DNA from: Balneola vulgaris DSM 17893
Lineage (GTDB): Bacteria; Bacteroidota; Rhodothermia; Balneolales; Balneolaceae
Direction of reading: 5' to 3'
Length of the DNA stretch: 64,000 bases
NCBI RefSeq assembly: GCF_000375465.1
Contig: NZ_AQXH01000001.1
Coordinates: 248,130 to 312,129 of the forward strand
Position 1 is the stretch's first letter; every line of letters begins with the position of its first letter. The position numbers were made by a program, and so were the translations under genes. Below the pieces are notes generated by a model that was not told the origin of the DNA, made no database searches, and saw nothing but the letters and a program-made list of their open reading frames with translations. Positions 36,579-45,723 of the stretch are shown piece by piece.

Positions 36579-37310
36579 CTAAACTAGATAACTGCCCGAG
36601 TTGACATGAAAAGTTTGACCTGTGGCATGAGTTAGTTTACCACTAGCTAATAACATAACAATTTCGGCTATTTGTTCAGGGGGAGCAATACTATTGAGTG
36701 CTAAGTCTTTTGTGAGATGATCCTCTCCATACACTTCAATGGAATTTTTAGCCATATCTGTATTTACGAAACCTGGTGCTATGGAATAGGCTGTTATACC
36801 TGCTGATCCCAAGCTACGAGCAATGCTTTTTGTGAATGCAATCATTCCGGCCTTAGAAGCTGCGTAGGCGGCGTACTCACCTGTATCGCCTCTAACCCCT
36901 GCCCTACTAGCTACATTTATTATACGGCCATTTATCCCTTTCTCTAGCCATTTATTGATTGCCCATTTACAAATGAGTGCGGTTGCTCTGAGATTAACTT
37001 GTTGCGTTAAATCCCAAGTTTGCATCCATTCTTCATCAGTGTCGGTAAATTGAGCTTCAACAAATATTCCTGCATTATTTATAACAACTTCAGGAATTTC
37101 ATTTTCTTCAAAAAGAGGCTTTATTTTGCTTTTTAACTCTTCCTCTAATTCCAAGTTACAGACTAGGTGCTTGTATGAGTGATTTGAATTAGATTCTTGA
37201 ATCTCTGAAGTAGAAGTTCCAATTACAGAGTATTCATGTTGCAATAAAAGATCTTTAATTGCTTTCCCTATACCCCTAGACGACCCCGTTAATAATACCT
37301 TTGTACTCAA
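36579..37310 (-). CDS. Short-chain dehydrogenase/reductase (FabG-like)
   Basis: The 243-residue NAD(P)-dependent reductase has the GSSRGIGKA cofactor motif (8-16), NNAGI near 77-81, catalytic SerAla region NVASRAG and the YAAYAASK catalytic Tyr/Lys. Substrate is unknown; FabG-like ketoreductases are the closest pattern. The start is TTG (MSTKVLL), preceded by a purine-rich GGGGAA. It follows the suf operon genes closely. Confidence 0.8.
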   Translation of the reverse strand: MSTKVLLTGSSRGIGKAIKDLLLQHEYSVIGTSTSEIQESNSNHSYKHLVCNLELEEELKSKIKPLFEENEIPEVVINNAGIFVEAQFTDTDEEWMQTWDLTQQVNLRATALICKWAINKWLEKGINGRIINVASRAGVRGDTGEYAAYAASKAGMIAFTKSIARSLGSAGITAYSIAPGFVNTDMAKNSIEVYGEDHLTKDLALNSIAPPEQIAEIVMLLASGKLTHATGQTFHVNSGSYLV

Positions 37311-37356
37311 TGTATTCCCCTAATAACTTGAATATTTAACTTAATGCATTGTTGTA

Positions 37357-37866
37357 TCAGCCCTTCCAAACTGGCACAAAACTACATGCTTCACCATACA
37401 TAATCTTTTTAGATAAACCCATTAACTTATTGGTAGCCAGCAAATAAATAGAATCAGGAACGTGGATATTTCCACATCCTTTTAAGAGTACAAATTTATC
37501 TTGGTATACCGACCAGTCGAAGTTTTCAATGTTTCTTCTAAAAAGTTCATGGTACACCTGGCTCTTTGTTAAGTGAAAAACTTCTTTTGCAAATTTTGAA
37601 GCATGAGCGGTTAACACCATCCAAGCCCAAGGGGCAATAATAGCATCTGTTGAACAGATTAGTGCCAAATTCTTTCCTTCGAATTGAGCCCAATCAAAGT
37701 CTTTAAGGTGTTGCCTAAAGTCTTTCTCCTTCAGTAATAACTCCATATGCAAGAATTGCTTGATATCTAATTCTACAATGGGGGTATCATCATGAAAAAG
37801 CTTAGCTAGATCTATAGTCACTAGCTTTGTATTGGCCTTAACTTTGTTAACGATTGGTTCTTGCAT
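37357..37866 (-). CDS. DUF2480 family protein, suf-operon associated
   Basis: About 169 residues from the ATG at 37866, with a GTG one codon upstream. The protein resembles DUF2480: an N-terminal VELDIKQFLHMELLLKEKDF, then WMVLTAH, and a C-terminal VLLKGCGNIHVPDSIYLL. These proteins recur near suf Fe-S genes in Bacteroidetes and have no assigned activity. Two cysteines (in KGCGNIHVP and GEACSF) are worth noting. It lies 39 bases after sufA. Confidence 0.6.
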   Translation of the reverse strand: MQEPIVNKVKANTKLVTIDLAKLFHDDTPIVELDIKQFLHMELLLKEKDFRQHLKDFDWAQFEGKNLALICSTDAIIAPWAWMVLTAHASKFAKEVFHLTKSQVYHELFRRNIENFDWSVYQDKFVLLKGCGNIHVPDSIYLLATNKLMGLSKKIMYGEACSFVPVWKG

Positions 37867-37905
37867 CACTATTGATAGCTTGATTTAAAAATCACTTTAA
37901 ATCTG

Positions 37906-38241
37906 TTAGATAGAAAAGCTTTCTCCACATGAACAGGTTCTTGAGGCATTAGGGTTATTAAAGTGAAACCCCTGCCCTTCTAAACCATCGGTGTAGTCAA
38001 GTTCGGTACCGGCTAGATATAAAAAACTTCGCATATCAACGATGATTTTTAAATCGTTGATCTCAAAGGTTTTATCATTTTCTTGCGGTTGTAGATCTTT
38101 TGCGAAATCTAAATCGTAAGTAAGCCCCGAACAGCCGCCACTAACTACACCAATTTTGAGGAAAGCATCTCTAGGAACATTTTGCTCCTCTCTGATTTGG
38201 TGAATACGTTTTGCAGCTCTGTCGCTGATCGAAATTTCCAT
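37906..38241 (-). CDS. sufA: A-type Fe-S carrier (SufA/IscA/ErpA)
   Basis: The 111-residue protein carries the three conserved cysteines of A-type carriers, GGCSGLTY and CSCGESF at the C-terminus. It would pass Fe-S clusters to targets. The context in the suf cluster favours SufA, but ErpA-like identity cannot be excluded. It follows nfu by six bases. Confidence 0.87.
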   Translation of the reverse strand: MEISISDRAAKRIHQIREEQNVPRDAFLKIGVVSGGCSGLTYDLDFAKDLQPQENDKTFEINDLKIIVDMRSFLYLAGTELDYTDGLEGQGFHFNNPNASRTCSCGESFSI

Positions 38242-38247
38242 AATTAC

Positions 38248-38799
38248 CTATACTGAGATCACTTGAATTTCAGGGTCAACACGCTTTACCATGCTTTCAA
38301 TAGCATATAAAGTTCCTGTTGTTGCTGTTGGGCAGGTACCACATGCACCTTGATAGTGAACTTTTAAACGGTTGTTTTCAAGACCTAATACTTTCAATCC
38401 ACCACCATCAGCTAGTAGGTATGGTCTTACCTGTTCGTCGAGCATTTTATTAATCTCGATTAAACGAGGGTCGTTAGACTCTTGAGCTTCTTTACTTACA
38501 TGAACTTCAGAATCTTCTTCAATATCTGTAAGTGGTTGTGCTTCACGAATTGGAGGAGCGAGTTTACGTAGTAATTCCGACCAAACTGCTTTACCGTTTT
38601 GAGTAACGGTAACATATTTGTCTACATAGTAAACATTGATTACGCTATCGATTGCAAATAAAGCACTTGCAAGCTCATCACCTTCAGCTTCTACACTATT
38701 TTCAAATGAACGAGTTACCCCATTGGTAAGTGGTTCATCCAAAACAAAGCGCATTGCGTCAGGATTTGGAGTACGTTCGATTTCTTTAATTTTAGCCAT
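38248..38799 (-). CDS. NifU-like Fe-S scaffold (Nfu)
   Basis: The 183-residue protein has an N-terminal Nfu domain (TPNPDAMRFVLDEPL near 10-24) and a C-terminal NifU domain with the cluster-binding GACGTCPTATTGTL. It assembles or carries 4Fe-4S clusters. A strong AGGAGAAC ribosome site stands before the ATG. Gene order after sufS matches suf operons of the FCB group. Confidence 0.92.
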   Translation of the reverse strand: MAKIKEIERTPNPDAMRFVLDEPLTNGVTRSFENSVEAEGDELASALFAIDSVINVYYVDKYVTVTQNGKAVWSELLRKLAPPIREAQPLTDIEEDSEVHVSKEAQESNDPRLIEINKMLDEQVRPYLLADGGGLKVLGLENNRLKVHYQGACGTCPTATTGTLYAIESMVKRVDPEIQVISV

Positions 38800-38813
38800 T
38801 TTGTTCTCCTAGT

Positions 38814-40061
38814 TTATCCAAAAAATTCTTTTACAGTTTTAATTCCTTCAACCAATCTATCGATGTCCTCTTCATTGTTATAGAACGATATAGAGGCTCT
38901 CAAAGTACCTGGTATGTCATAATGCTGCATTATAGGTTGAGCACAATGATGACCTGTTCGAACAGCGATCCCTTCTTGATCAAGAATGGTGCCAGCATCG
39001 GTTGGATGAATACCATCCAGTAAAAAAGATATTACAGATGCTTTGTTTTTAGCTGTTCCTATAATTTTAAGTCTTTCAATCGAACTCATTGCTTTGGTAG
39101 CATATAGTAAGAGTTCCGCTTCACGCGCGGCAATATTATCCATTCCTATCTTTGACAAATATTGAATTGCTGCTGCGAATCCAACCCCGGCTGAAATAGG
39201 TGGTGTACCTGCTTCAAACTTAAATGGAAGGTCATTCCAAGTCGTTTTCTCGAAGGTTACCTTGTCGATCATATCACCACCACCACGATATGGAGGCATA
39301 TTGTTTAATAGATCCTTTTTGCCATACAATACTCCGAAACCTGTAGGTCCACACATTTTATGAGCTGAGAAGGTATAAAAATCAGTATCTAAAGCTTGTA
39401 CATCAACTTGTGAGTGAGGTACTGCTTGCGCGCCATCCACAAGTACTGGAATATCTCGCTTATGAGCTTCTTTAATTATCTGTTCAACAGGATTAACGGT
39501 ACCTAGTACATTCGAGATATGTACAACCGCTACCATTTTTGTCTTATCAGAAAGCATTGAGGAATATGCATCCATATCGAGTTCACCACTATCAGTCATT
39601 GGTATGACTTTAAGGGTAGCTCCTCTTTCTTCAGCTATCATTTGCCAAGGCACAATATTGGCATGGTGTTCCATTTCTGAAACTATAATTTCATCCCCTT
39701 CTTGGAAGAATTTACGGCCATAACACTGTGCTACTAAATTTATAGAATCGGTTGTTCCTGTAGTGAAAATAACCTCTTCTAAACTACCTGCATTGATGAA
39801 ATCACGAACAATTGAACGCGTAGCTTCATAAGCATCGGTAGCTTTTTGGCTTAATGAATGGATACCTCTGTGAACATTAGCATGTTCGTTTTTATGGTAA
39901 GCATCAATTCGATCACTTACGCTGAGGGGCATCTGGCTTGAAGCACCGTTATCTAAGTATACTAGTGGTTTCCCGTTGATAGACTGATTTAATACAGTAA
40001 AATCGTTACGGATTTCGTCCCAGTTAATACTTGATGATATGTCGGTGATGGTATTACTCAT
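38814..40061 (-). CDS. sufS: SufS cysteine desulfurase
   Basis: This 415-residue PLP enzyme (class V aminotransferase fold) provides sulfur for Fe-S assembly. The PLP lysine is in SAHKMCGPTG and the catalytic cysteine in RTGHHCAQP, as in SufS-type enzymes. No SufE gene is next to it. It is separated from sufD by a 56-base gap carrying a long hairpin. Confidence 0.95.
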   Translation of the reverse strand: MSNTITDISSSINWDEIRNDFTVLNQSINGKPLVYLDNGASSQMPLSVSDRIDAYHKNEHANVHRGIHSLSQKATDAYEATRSIVRDFINAGSLEEVIFTTGTTDSINLVAQCYGRKFFQEGDEIIVSEMEHHANIVPWQMIAEERGATLKVIPMTDSGELDMDAYSSMLSDKTKMVAVVHISNVLGTVNPVEQIIKEAHKRDIPVLVDGAQAVPHSQVDVQALDTDFYTFSAHKMCGPTGFGVLYGKKDLLNNMPPYRGGGDMIDKVTFEKTTWNDLPFKFEAGTPPISAGVGFAAAIQYLSKIGMDNIAAREAELLLYATKAMSSIERLKIIGTAKNKASVISFLLDGIHPTDAGTILDQEGIAVRTGHHCAQPIMQHYDIPGTLRASISFYNNEEDIDRLVEGIKTVKEFFG

Positions 40062-40069
40062 AATCTAAT

Positions 40070-40105
40070 GTCACCCATTAAGTGAGGTATACTTAAATGG
40101 GTGAC
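40070..40105 (-). repeat. Strong hairpin between sufD and sufS
   Basis: GTCACCCATTAAGT pairs with ACTTAAATGGGTGAC with a single bulged A and a seven-base loop. It forms about 14 base pairs within the 56-base gap. There is no T-tract on either strand, so it is more likely an mRNA-processing or stabilising structure than a terminator. Confidence 0.7.
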
Positions 40106-40117
40106 TTCTAAAAGTGC

Positions 40118-41428
40118 TTATTTATTATCTCTGTTTGTGTACTTGATTACTTCATCAAGAAGTAATTTTTCTACAGATTCCACGGCCATGCTTTCTACAC
40201 TTTCAAGTGCGAATGCATAAACAAGAAGTTCACGTGACTTTTGCTCAGTTAACCCACGACTTTGTAAGTAGAATACTTCTTCGTCCTGAAGTTGACCAAT
40301 AGTTGCACCATGTGAACAACGTACGTCATCCGCAAAGATTTCTAACTGTGGCTTGGTATTCACTTTACCATCTACTGAAAGCAATAAGTTTCTGTTTTCC
40401 TGGAATGAATCAATTTTTTGAGCGTCTTTAGCTACAAAAATCTTTCCATTGAAAATAGAATGAGCACTGTCATTCACTACTACTTTATGAAGCTGGTGAC
40501 TTGTAGCGTGTGCAAATCTGTGATCCATGATTGAATGGGTATCAGCTATTTGCTCGCCATCAATAAGTACTAAGCCATCTACTGTGAAATCAACTTCTTC
40601 TGCATCCTGAATAACTCGAGGATCATTTCTAAAAAGTTTAGCGCCTAGACAAATTGTATATGAGTGGTACTCAGCGTTTTTGTCTAATTGTGCAATAGGT
40701 CTAGAAACGTGAGACGCTTCTTTGCTATCACGCTGGATTCTTGCATGGTGTACATTAGAACCCGTAAACATCTTAAATTCAGTTACCGGTACATTTAAGT
40801 ACACATTGTTTGCAAGGCCAATATGCTCTTCAATGATGGTAGACTTACTGAACATTTCACCAACGTATAATAAACGTGGTGTTGCATAGAATGCTTTATC
40901 AGCGTCAGTAAACACATTCAAGATATGAATAGGTGTTTCTACTACGGTTTCTTTTGGTACATAAATAAAGGTACCATCGTTGAAATTCGCGTCATTTAGT
41001 GGAGCGAATACATCATCTTCGTAGTTGGTAATAGTACCTAAGTGTTGCTTTAAAGCATCATTATCAGCGTGTTCAGCAATATTACCTACAATTACATTCG
41101 CAGGTAAGCCTTCAACAGCAGACAACTCAGCATTGTATACACCGTTCACGAAAACGAGTCTACTTTGCATTGCTTCAGGTAGGTAATGATCACTGATATC
41201 ACCTAATTCAGCAGCATTCGCGTTTTCTAGACTTACAAACTGATTCTTTGTAATAGATTTTAAATCTACGAATCTCCACTCTTCATCTTTTCGAGTAGGA
41301 AAAGCAGTATTATTTAATGCTTTTAATCCTCGTTCATTAATCGATTTTATTGCTTCCGCATCGCTGCTACTTTCGATAGCTCCATCGATGTAAGAAAGCA
41401 TAGTTTCTTTCTGTAATACTTCACTCAT
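40118..41428 (-). CDS. sufD: SufD Fe-S scaffold subunit
   Basis: The 436-residue beta-helical protein belongs to the SufB/SufD family. Typical segments are ARIQRDSKEASHVSRP near 230-245, and ATSHQLHKVVVNDSAHSIFNG followed by FQENRNLLLS near 310-345. It forms the SufBCD scaffold with SufB and SufC. The start touches the sufC stop with one-base overlap. Confidence 0.94.
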   Translation of the reverse strand: MSEVLQKETMLSYIDGAIESSSDAEAIKSINERGLKALNNTAFPTRKDEEWRFVDLKSITKNQFVSLENANAAELGDISDHYLPEAMQSRLVFVNGVYNAELSAVEGLPANVIVGNIAEHADNDALKQHLGTITNYEDDVFAPLNDANFNDGTFIYVPKETVVETPIHILNVFTDADKAFYATPRLLYVGEMFSKSTIIEEHIGLANNVYLNVPVTEFKMFTGSNVHHARIQRDSKEASHVSRPIAQLDKNAEYHSYTICLGAKLFRNDPRVIQDAEEVDFTVDGLVLIDGEQIADTHSIMDHRFAHATSHQLHKVVVNDSAHSIFNGKIFVAKDAQKIDSFQENRNLLLSVDGKVNTKPQLEIFADDVRCSHGATIGQLQDEEVFYLQSRGLTEQKSRELLVYAFALESVESMAVESVEKLLLDEVIKYTNRDNK

Positions 41429-42201
41429 TACTGAGCCTCGCCATTTAGTAACAGTTCCTTTTCTAGTTGATCGTAACCGTTTGCTTCTAGTTCTTCAGCA
41501 AGTTTGATATCACCAGATTTGATGATACGGCCGGCCATCATAACATGTACATGATCAGGCTTGATGTAGTTAAGTAAACGCTGGTAGTGAGTAATCATCA
41601 CAATTGCGTTCTCTTCGCTAGCAATCTTATTTACACCATCAGATACTACTTTAAGAGCATCGATATCTAATCCAGAATCTGTTTCGTCTAAGAAAGATAA
41701 TTTTGGATCTAGCACTGCCATCTGGAAGATTTCATTCTTCTTCTTCTCACCACCAGAAAAACCAGTGTTGATAGAACGCTCTAAGAATTCATCCTTCATT
41801 TCGATTACTTCTAATTTACTAGTGATGTAATCTTCGAATTCTAATGGATCTAATTCATCTCTGTCATTCGCGCGAGCAATAGTATTGTATGCTTCACGAA
41901 GCAGAGTTTTGTTAGTGATACCTGGAACTTCAACCGGGTATTGGAAAGCTAAGAATAAGCCAAGGTGAGCTCTTTCGTCAGCATCCATTTCAGTGATATC
42001 TTCGCCTTCAAATAGGATTTCACCTTCTGTAATTTCATACTCAGGGTGACCTGACACAACTTTAGAGAGCGTACTTTTTCCACTTCCATTAGGCCCCATG
42101 ATTGCGTGGATTTCACCCGCATTTACTTTGAGGTTAACGCCCTTAAGGATTTCAATGTCTTCGCCTTCAACTTTGGCGTGTAGGTTCTTGATTTCTAACA
42201 C
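41428..42201 (-). CDS. sufC: SufC Fe-S assembly ATPase
   Basis: The 257-residue ABC-type ATPase has Walker A GPNGSGKST (36-44), the SGGEKKKNE signature and Walker B SFLDETDSGLDIDAL. The SufC-specific signature distinguishes it from transport ATPases. The start is GTG. It drives conformational change of SufBCD. It overlaps sufD by one base. Confidence 0.96.
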   Translation of the reverse strand: MLEIKNLHAKVEGEDIEILKGVNLKVNAGEIHAIMGPNGSGKSTLSKVVSGHPEYEITEGEILFEGEDITEMDADERAHLGLFLAFQYPVEVPGITNKTLLREAYNTIARANDRDELDPLEFEDYITSKLEVIEMKDEFLERSINTGFSGGEKKKNEIFQMAVLDPKLSFLDETDSGLDIDALKVVSDGVNKIASEENAIVMITHYQRLLNYIKPDHVHVMMAGRIIKSGDIKLAEELEANGYDQLEKELLLNGEAQ

Positions 42202-42259
42202 GATTGTATAATTTTACTTTTGTATGATTTTAATTTCTTTTGATGTAACTGGTTATTAA

Positions 42260-43705
42260 TTAACCAACGCTACCTTCTAACTTCACATCTAGTAGCTTAT
42301 TCGCTTCCACGGCAAATTCTAGTGGTAGCTCTTTCAATACATCTTTTACGAATCCATTGATAATCATGGAAATGGCATCTTGTTCACTAATACCACGTTG
42401 CATTAAGTAAAAGATTTGCTCCTCACCTACTCTTGAAGTTGTAGCTTCATGCTCTACACTACTAGTAGGGTTTTCGGATGAGATATATGGGAAGGTATGG
42501 GCGCCACACTCTTGGCCAATCAGCATTGAATCACACACTGAATAGTTTCTTGAGTTGCTGGCTTTCTTACCAATTTTCACTTCACCACGGTAGCTATTAT
42601 TAGAACGGCCGGCAGAAATACCTTTTGAAATAATAGTACTACGAGTATTCTTCCCTAAGTGAATCATCTTAGTACCGGTATCTGCTTGCTGTCTTTTCGT
42701 AGTAACAGCTACAGAGTAAAATTCTCCAACTGAGTTATCACCCTGAAGAATCACACTTGGGTACTTAAGAGTTACTGCAGATCCCGTTTCTAACTGTGTC
42801 CAAGAGATCTTAGAGTTTTTACCCTTACAGATACCACGCTTGGTTACAAAGTTATAGATACCACCTTTACCATCTTCATCGCCTGAATACCAGTTCTGAA
42901 TGGTTGAGTATTTGATATCCGCATTATCTAAAGCAACTAACTCTACAACGGCAGCGTGAAGCTGGTTCTCATCGTACATAGGAGCAGTACAACCTTCTAA
43001 GTAACTTACACTTGATCCTTCTTCTGCAACAATAAGTGTACGCTCGAACTGCCCTGATTCCATATTGTTAATACGGAAATAGGTAGAAAGCTCCATTGGG
43101 CATTTTGTATTCTTTGGGATATAACAGAATGATCCATCTGAGAATACAGCAGAGTTTAAAGCTGAGTAGAAGTTATCACGGGCAGGTACAACAGAACCTA
43201 GATACTTCTTGATCAATTCAGGGTGCTCTTTAATTGCTTCCGACATAGAGCAAAAGATTACACCTGCTTCCGCTAACTTTTCTTTGAATGATGTAAATAC
43301 AGAAACACTATCGAATACAGCGTCTACAGCAACACCTGCGAGCATTTTCTGTTCCTCAAGAGGAATGCCAAGCTTTTCATAGGTTTCACGGATATTCGGA
43401 TCAACATCATCCATACTGTCTAATTGTGGCTTCTTTTTTGGAGCCGAGTAGTACAGAAGGTTTTCGAAATCAGGTTTTTTGTATGTGGCATTGAACCAGG
43501 TTGGCTCATCCATTTCAAGCCAAGCACGGTATGATTTGAGACGGAATTCCGTCATCCATTCTGGTTCTTCTTTACGAGCTGATAATTCACGAATAATATC
43601 TTCACTGATTCCTTTCGGAAAATCTTCGTATTCAACATCGGTGGTGAATCCATATTTGTATTCTTCACCGATCATCGACTCTAAAGCCTTAGTTTCTTCA
43701 CTCAT
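42260..43705 (-). CDS. sufB: SufB Fe-S scaffold subunit
   Basis: The 481-residue protein is the main scaffold. Typical markers are [18 protein letters not shown] near 290, [17 protein letters not shown] and the [18 protein letters not shown] end. It opens the suf cluster. Upstream is a 196-base gap shared with pta, containing a 12-base-arm dyad and a TATCTTTTG element on the minus strand, close to but not exactly a -7 box. Confidence 0.95.
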   Translation of the reverse strand: MSEETKALESMIGEEYKYGFTTDVEYEDFPKGISEDIIRELSARKEEPEWMTEFRLKSYRAWLEMDEPTWFNATYKKPDFENLLYYSAPKKKPQLDSMDDVDPNIRETYEKLGIPLEEQKMLAGVAVDAVFDSVSVFTSFKEKLAEAGVIFCSMSEAIKEHPELIKKYLGSVVPARDNFYSALNSAVFSDGSFCYIPKNTKCPMELSTYFRINNMESGQFERTLIVAEEGSSVSYLEGCTAPMYDENQLHAAVVELVALDNADIKYSTIQNWYSGDEDGKGGIYNFVTKRGICKGKNSKISWTQLETGSAVTLKYPSVILQGDNSVGEFYSVAVTTKRQQADTGTKMIHLGKNTRSTIISKGISAGRSNNSYRGEVKIGKKASNSRNYSVCDSMLIGQECGAHTFPYISSENPTSSVEHEATTSRVGEEQIFYLMQRGISEQDAISMIINGFVKDVLKELPLEFAVEANKLLDVKLEGSVG

Positions 43706-43843
43706 TAGCGATCTTAGATTTTAACTTTTTCAATGTTGTTAGAACCATCCTAATTGGTAGCTCGTTCAACGATTTACATGCTTATTTAGATTCTGTCAAA
43801 AGATAAGAAATATTGTCTTCAGAACTAAATCAGAAGTGATTGA

Positions 43844-43874
43844 GAATACCTATCACATATATTGATAGGTATTC
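43844..43874. repeat. 12-bp inverted repeat downstream of pta
   Basis: GAATACCTATCA pairs perfectly with TGATAGGTATTC over a seven-base loop, 28 bases after the pta stop. It lacks a clear T-run on either strand, so it could be a weak terminator or a protein site ahead of sufB. No second copy was noticed. Confidence 0.6.
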
Positions 43875-43901
43875 AATGAAACAGTACTAGTAAAAGTGCT
43901 C

Positions 43902-44864
43902 TTAAGAAGGGCTATTCGCTAAAATAGAGCATACACAGACCGTATTTACGATATCCTCCCAGCTACAACCTCTGGATAAATCCATCATTGGTTTAGCTAA
44001 TCCTTGAATAATAGGACCCGTTGCCGTTGCATGGCCAAGGCGTTCTGTGATTTTGTAAGCAATATTACCAGCGTCTAGATTTGGAAATATGTACACATTG
44101 GCTTGTCCAGCTACGGTTGAATCTGGAGCCTTACGCTTCGCAATTTCATCCATAAATGCGGCATCAAACTGAAGTTCACCATCAATATGTAGATTAGGCG
44201 CTTGATTCTGGGCTTTTTTACAAGCATTCGATACAAGTTCAACTCGATCGTGTTTCGCACTTCCTTTAGTACTGAAGGACAGCATAGCCACTTTTGGGTC
44301 ATTACCAATAAGTGTCTGATGCGTGTATGCTGAGTCTACACAGATACTAGCAAGTTGATCTTCATTAGGGTATGGTACTACTGCACAATCGCCATAGGTG
44401 AAGACCTTCCCATTTTCAAAGCTCATTAAAAACACACTAGACACTACCTTTGAATCAGCTTTTAATCCAATAGCGTGAATGGCGGCTTTTATAACATCTC
44501 CAGTTGTTGCTATGGAACCCGCTACGCAACCATCGGCATCATCATGTGCAACCATTGAAGCGGCAAAATACAGAGGGTCTTGTATGATTTTTTCTGCTTC
44601 TTCAAGGCTAAGGCCTTTATGCTTTCTACGCTCATAAAAAGATTTAGCGTAGTCTTTTAAGTGAGCATCTTTTTTGGGATCAATCATTGTAATCCCCCCT
44701 ATCTCAGCTGCTAACTCATGATCTTTGATGAGTATTACATCCGCTAAACCTTCGGTAGTTAAGTGAAGGGCTGCCTTAAGTACTCGTTCGTCTGATGCAC
44801 GAGGTAATACAATGCGCATCTTATTTTTGCGCGCTAATTTTCTAAATTTTGAGATGATATCCAT
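43902..44864 (-). CDS. pta: Phosphate acetyltransferase
   Basis: The 320-residue enzyme interconverts acetyl-CoA and acetyl-phosphate. Key segments are IVLPRASDERVLKAA near 18-32, GCVAGSIATTGDVIKAAI near 112-129, VFLMSF and a C-terminal GPIIQGLAKPMMDLSRGC. The length is the short form without the DRTGG regulatory domain. It starts one base after the EamA gene stop and is the last gene of the acetate run. Confidence 0.94.
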   Translation of the reverse strand: MDIISKFRKLARKNKMRIVLPRASDERVLKAALHLTTEGLADVILIKDHELAAEIGGITMIDPKKDAHLKDYAKSFYERRKHKGLSLEEAEKIIQDPLYFAASMVAHDDADGCVAGSIATTGDVIKAAIHAIGLKADSKVVSSVFLMSFENGKVFTYGDCAVVPYPNEDQLASICVDSAYTHQTLIGNDPKVAMLSFSTKGSAKHDRVELVSNACKKAQNQAPNLHIDGELQFDAAFMDEIAKRKAPDSTVAGQANVYIFPNLDAGNIAYKITERLGHATATGPIIQGLAKPMMDLSRGCSWEDIVNTVCVCSILANSPS

Positions 44865-44865
44865 T

Positions 44866-45723
44866 CTATACTACTAATAAAAGAATTGCAATTGAGGCTA
44901 CAAATAAGCCAATCCATTGTCTTTTTTGAGGGTTATCTTTCCACATCCATACACCAATCAATGTTCCAATAAACATGATGCTTAAGTTGACTACAGGGAA
45001 TGTTATTGACCCCGGTATTTCTTTAAGTGCTAATAGAATGAAGTAAGATGAATATAGATTAACGATACCGAGTATCGTTCCAAATGCCCATTCTTTCTTT
45101 CTAAAGTTAAATTGTTTTCGGGCTAACAATACAACACTGCCTGTTAAAAAAGCAAAGAAGAAAAGAGCGGTTAGAAACTTTGGTTCATCAAAGAATATGG
45201 AAAATTCCTGTTCAAATACCTTTAACCCTGAATCTGTTATCCCTGATATAAAAAAGAGAAAAACAGGTAACAGCATATATTTTAATTGAACTTTCTCCCC
45301 TTTCTTAGATCGCGGTATTAATAAGATTAACGCTACAAAAGTAAGTAGAATCCCTATCCCCAAATGTAGAGTAAAGGGTTCTTGGTATACCCACAGACTT
45401 AAAAGAATGGGGAATACTAACGACATGCGCATTGCAGTGATGCTAATACCCATTCCATTTTTGTCGATGCTTTTACTGTACAGCAGAAAGTTTACGATAA
45501 ATAGCACACCCAAAAATGAAGAATGTAAAATGATAGGTAGAAAGGCTTTCTGTTCAGCAATGTTTGACCAGTCGGTTGATAACGCACTCACTACAACCGC
45601 AATTAGGTAGTTAATAACGAGTACATTCAACACTCGCAGTGACTTTATTTCTACTAATTTTAATATCTGCGCAACACTGATAGAAAAAAAAGCACTTAAA
45701 GTGATGAATAAATAACCCATCAT
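44866..45723 (-). CDS. EamA/DMT-type transporter
   Basis: The 285-residue protein has ten hydrophobic helices in two repeats, the layout of EamA drug/metabolite transporters. Substrate unknown. It is directly adjacent to the caspase-like lipoprotein stop (its ATG begins at the base after TAA) and pta follows by one base, so it is fully embedded in the acetate operon. Confidence 0.78.
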   Translation of the reverse strand: MMGYLFITLSAFFSISVAQILKLVEIKSLRVLNVLVINYLIAVVVSALSTDWSNIAEQKAFLPIILHSSFLGVLFIVNFLLYSKSIDKNGMGISITAMRMSLVFPILLSLWVYQEPFTLHLGIGILLTFVALILLIPRSKKGEKVQLKYMLLPVFLFFISGITDSGLKVFEQEFSIFFDEPKFLTALFFFAFLTGSVVLLARKQFNFRKKEWAFGTILGIVNLYSSYFILLALKEIPGSITFPVVNLSIMFIGTLIGVWMWKDNPQKRQWIGLFVASIAILLLVV

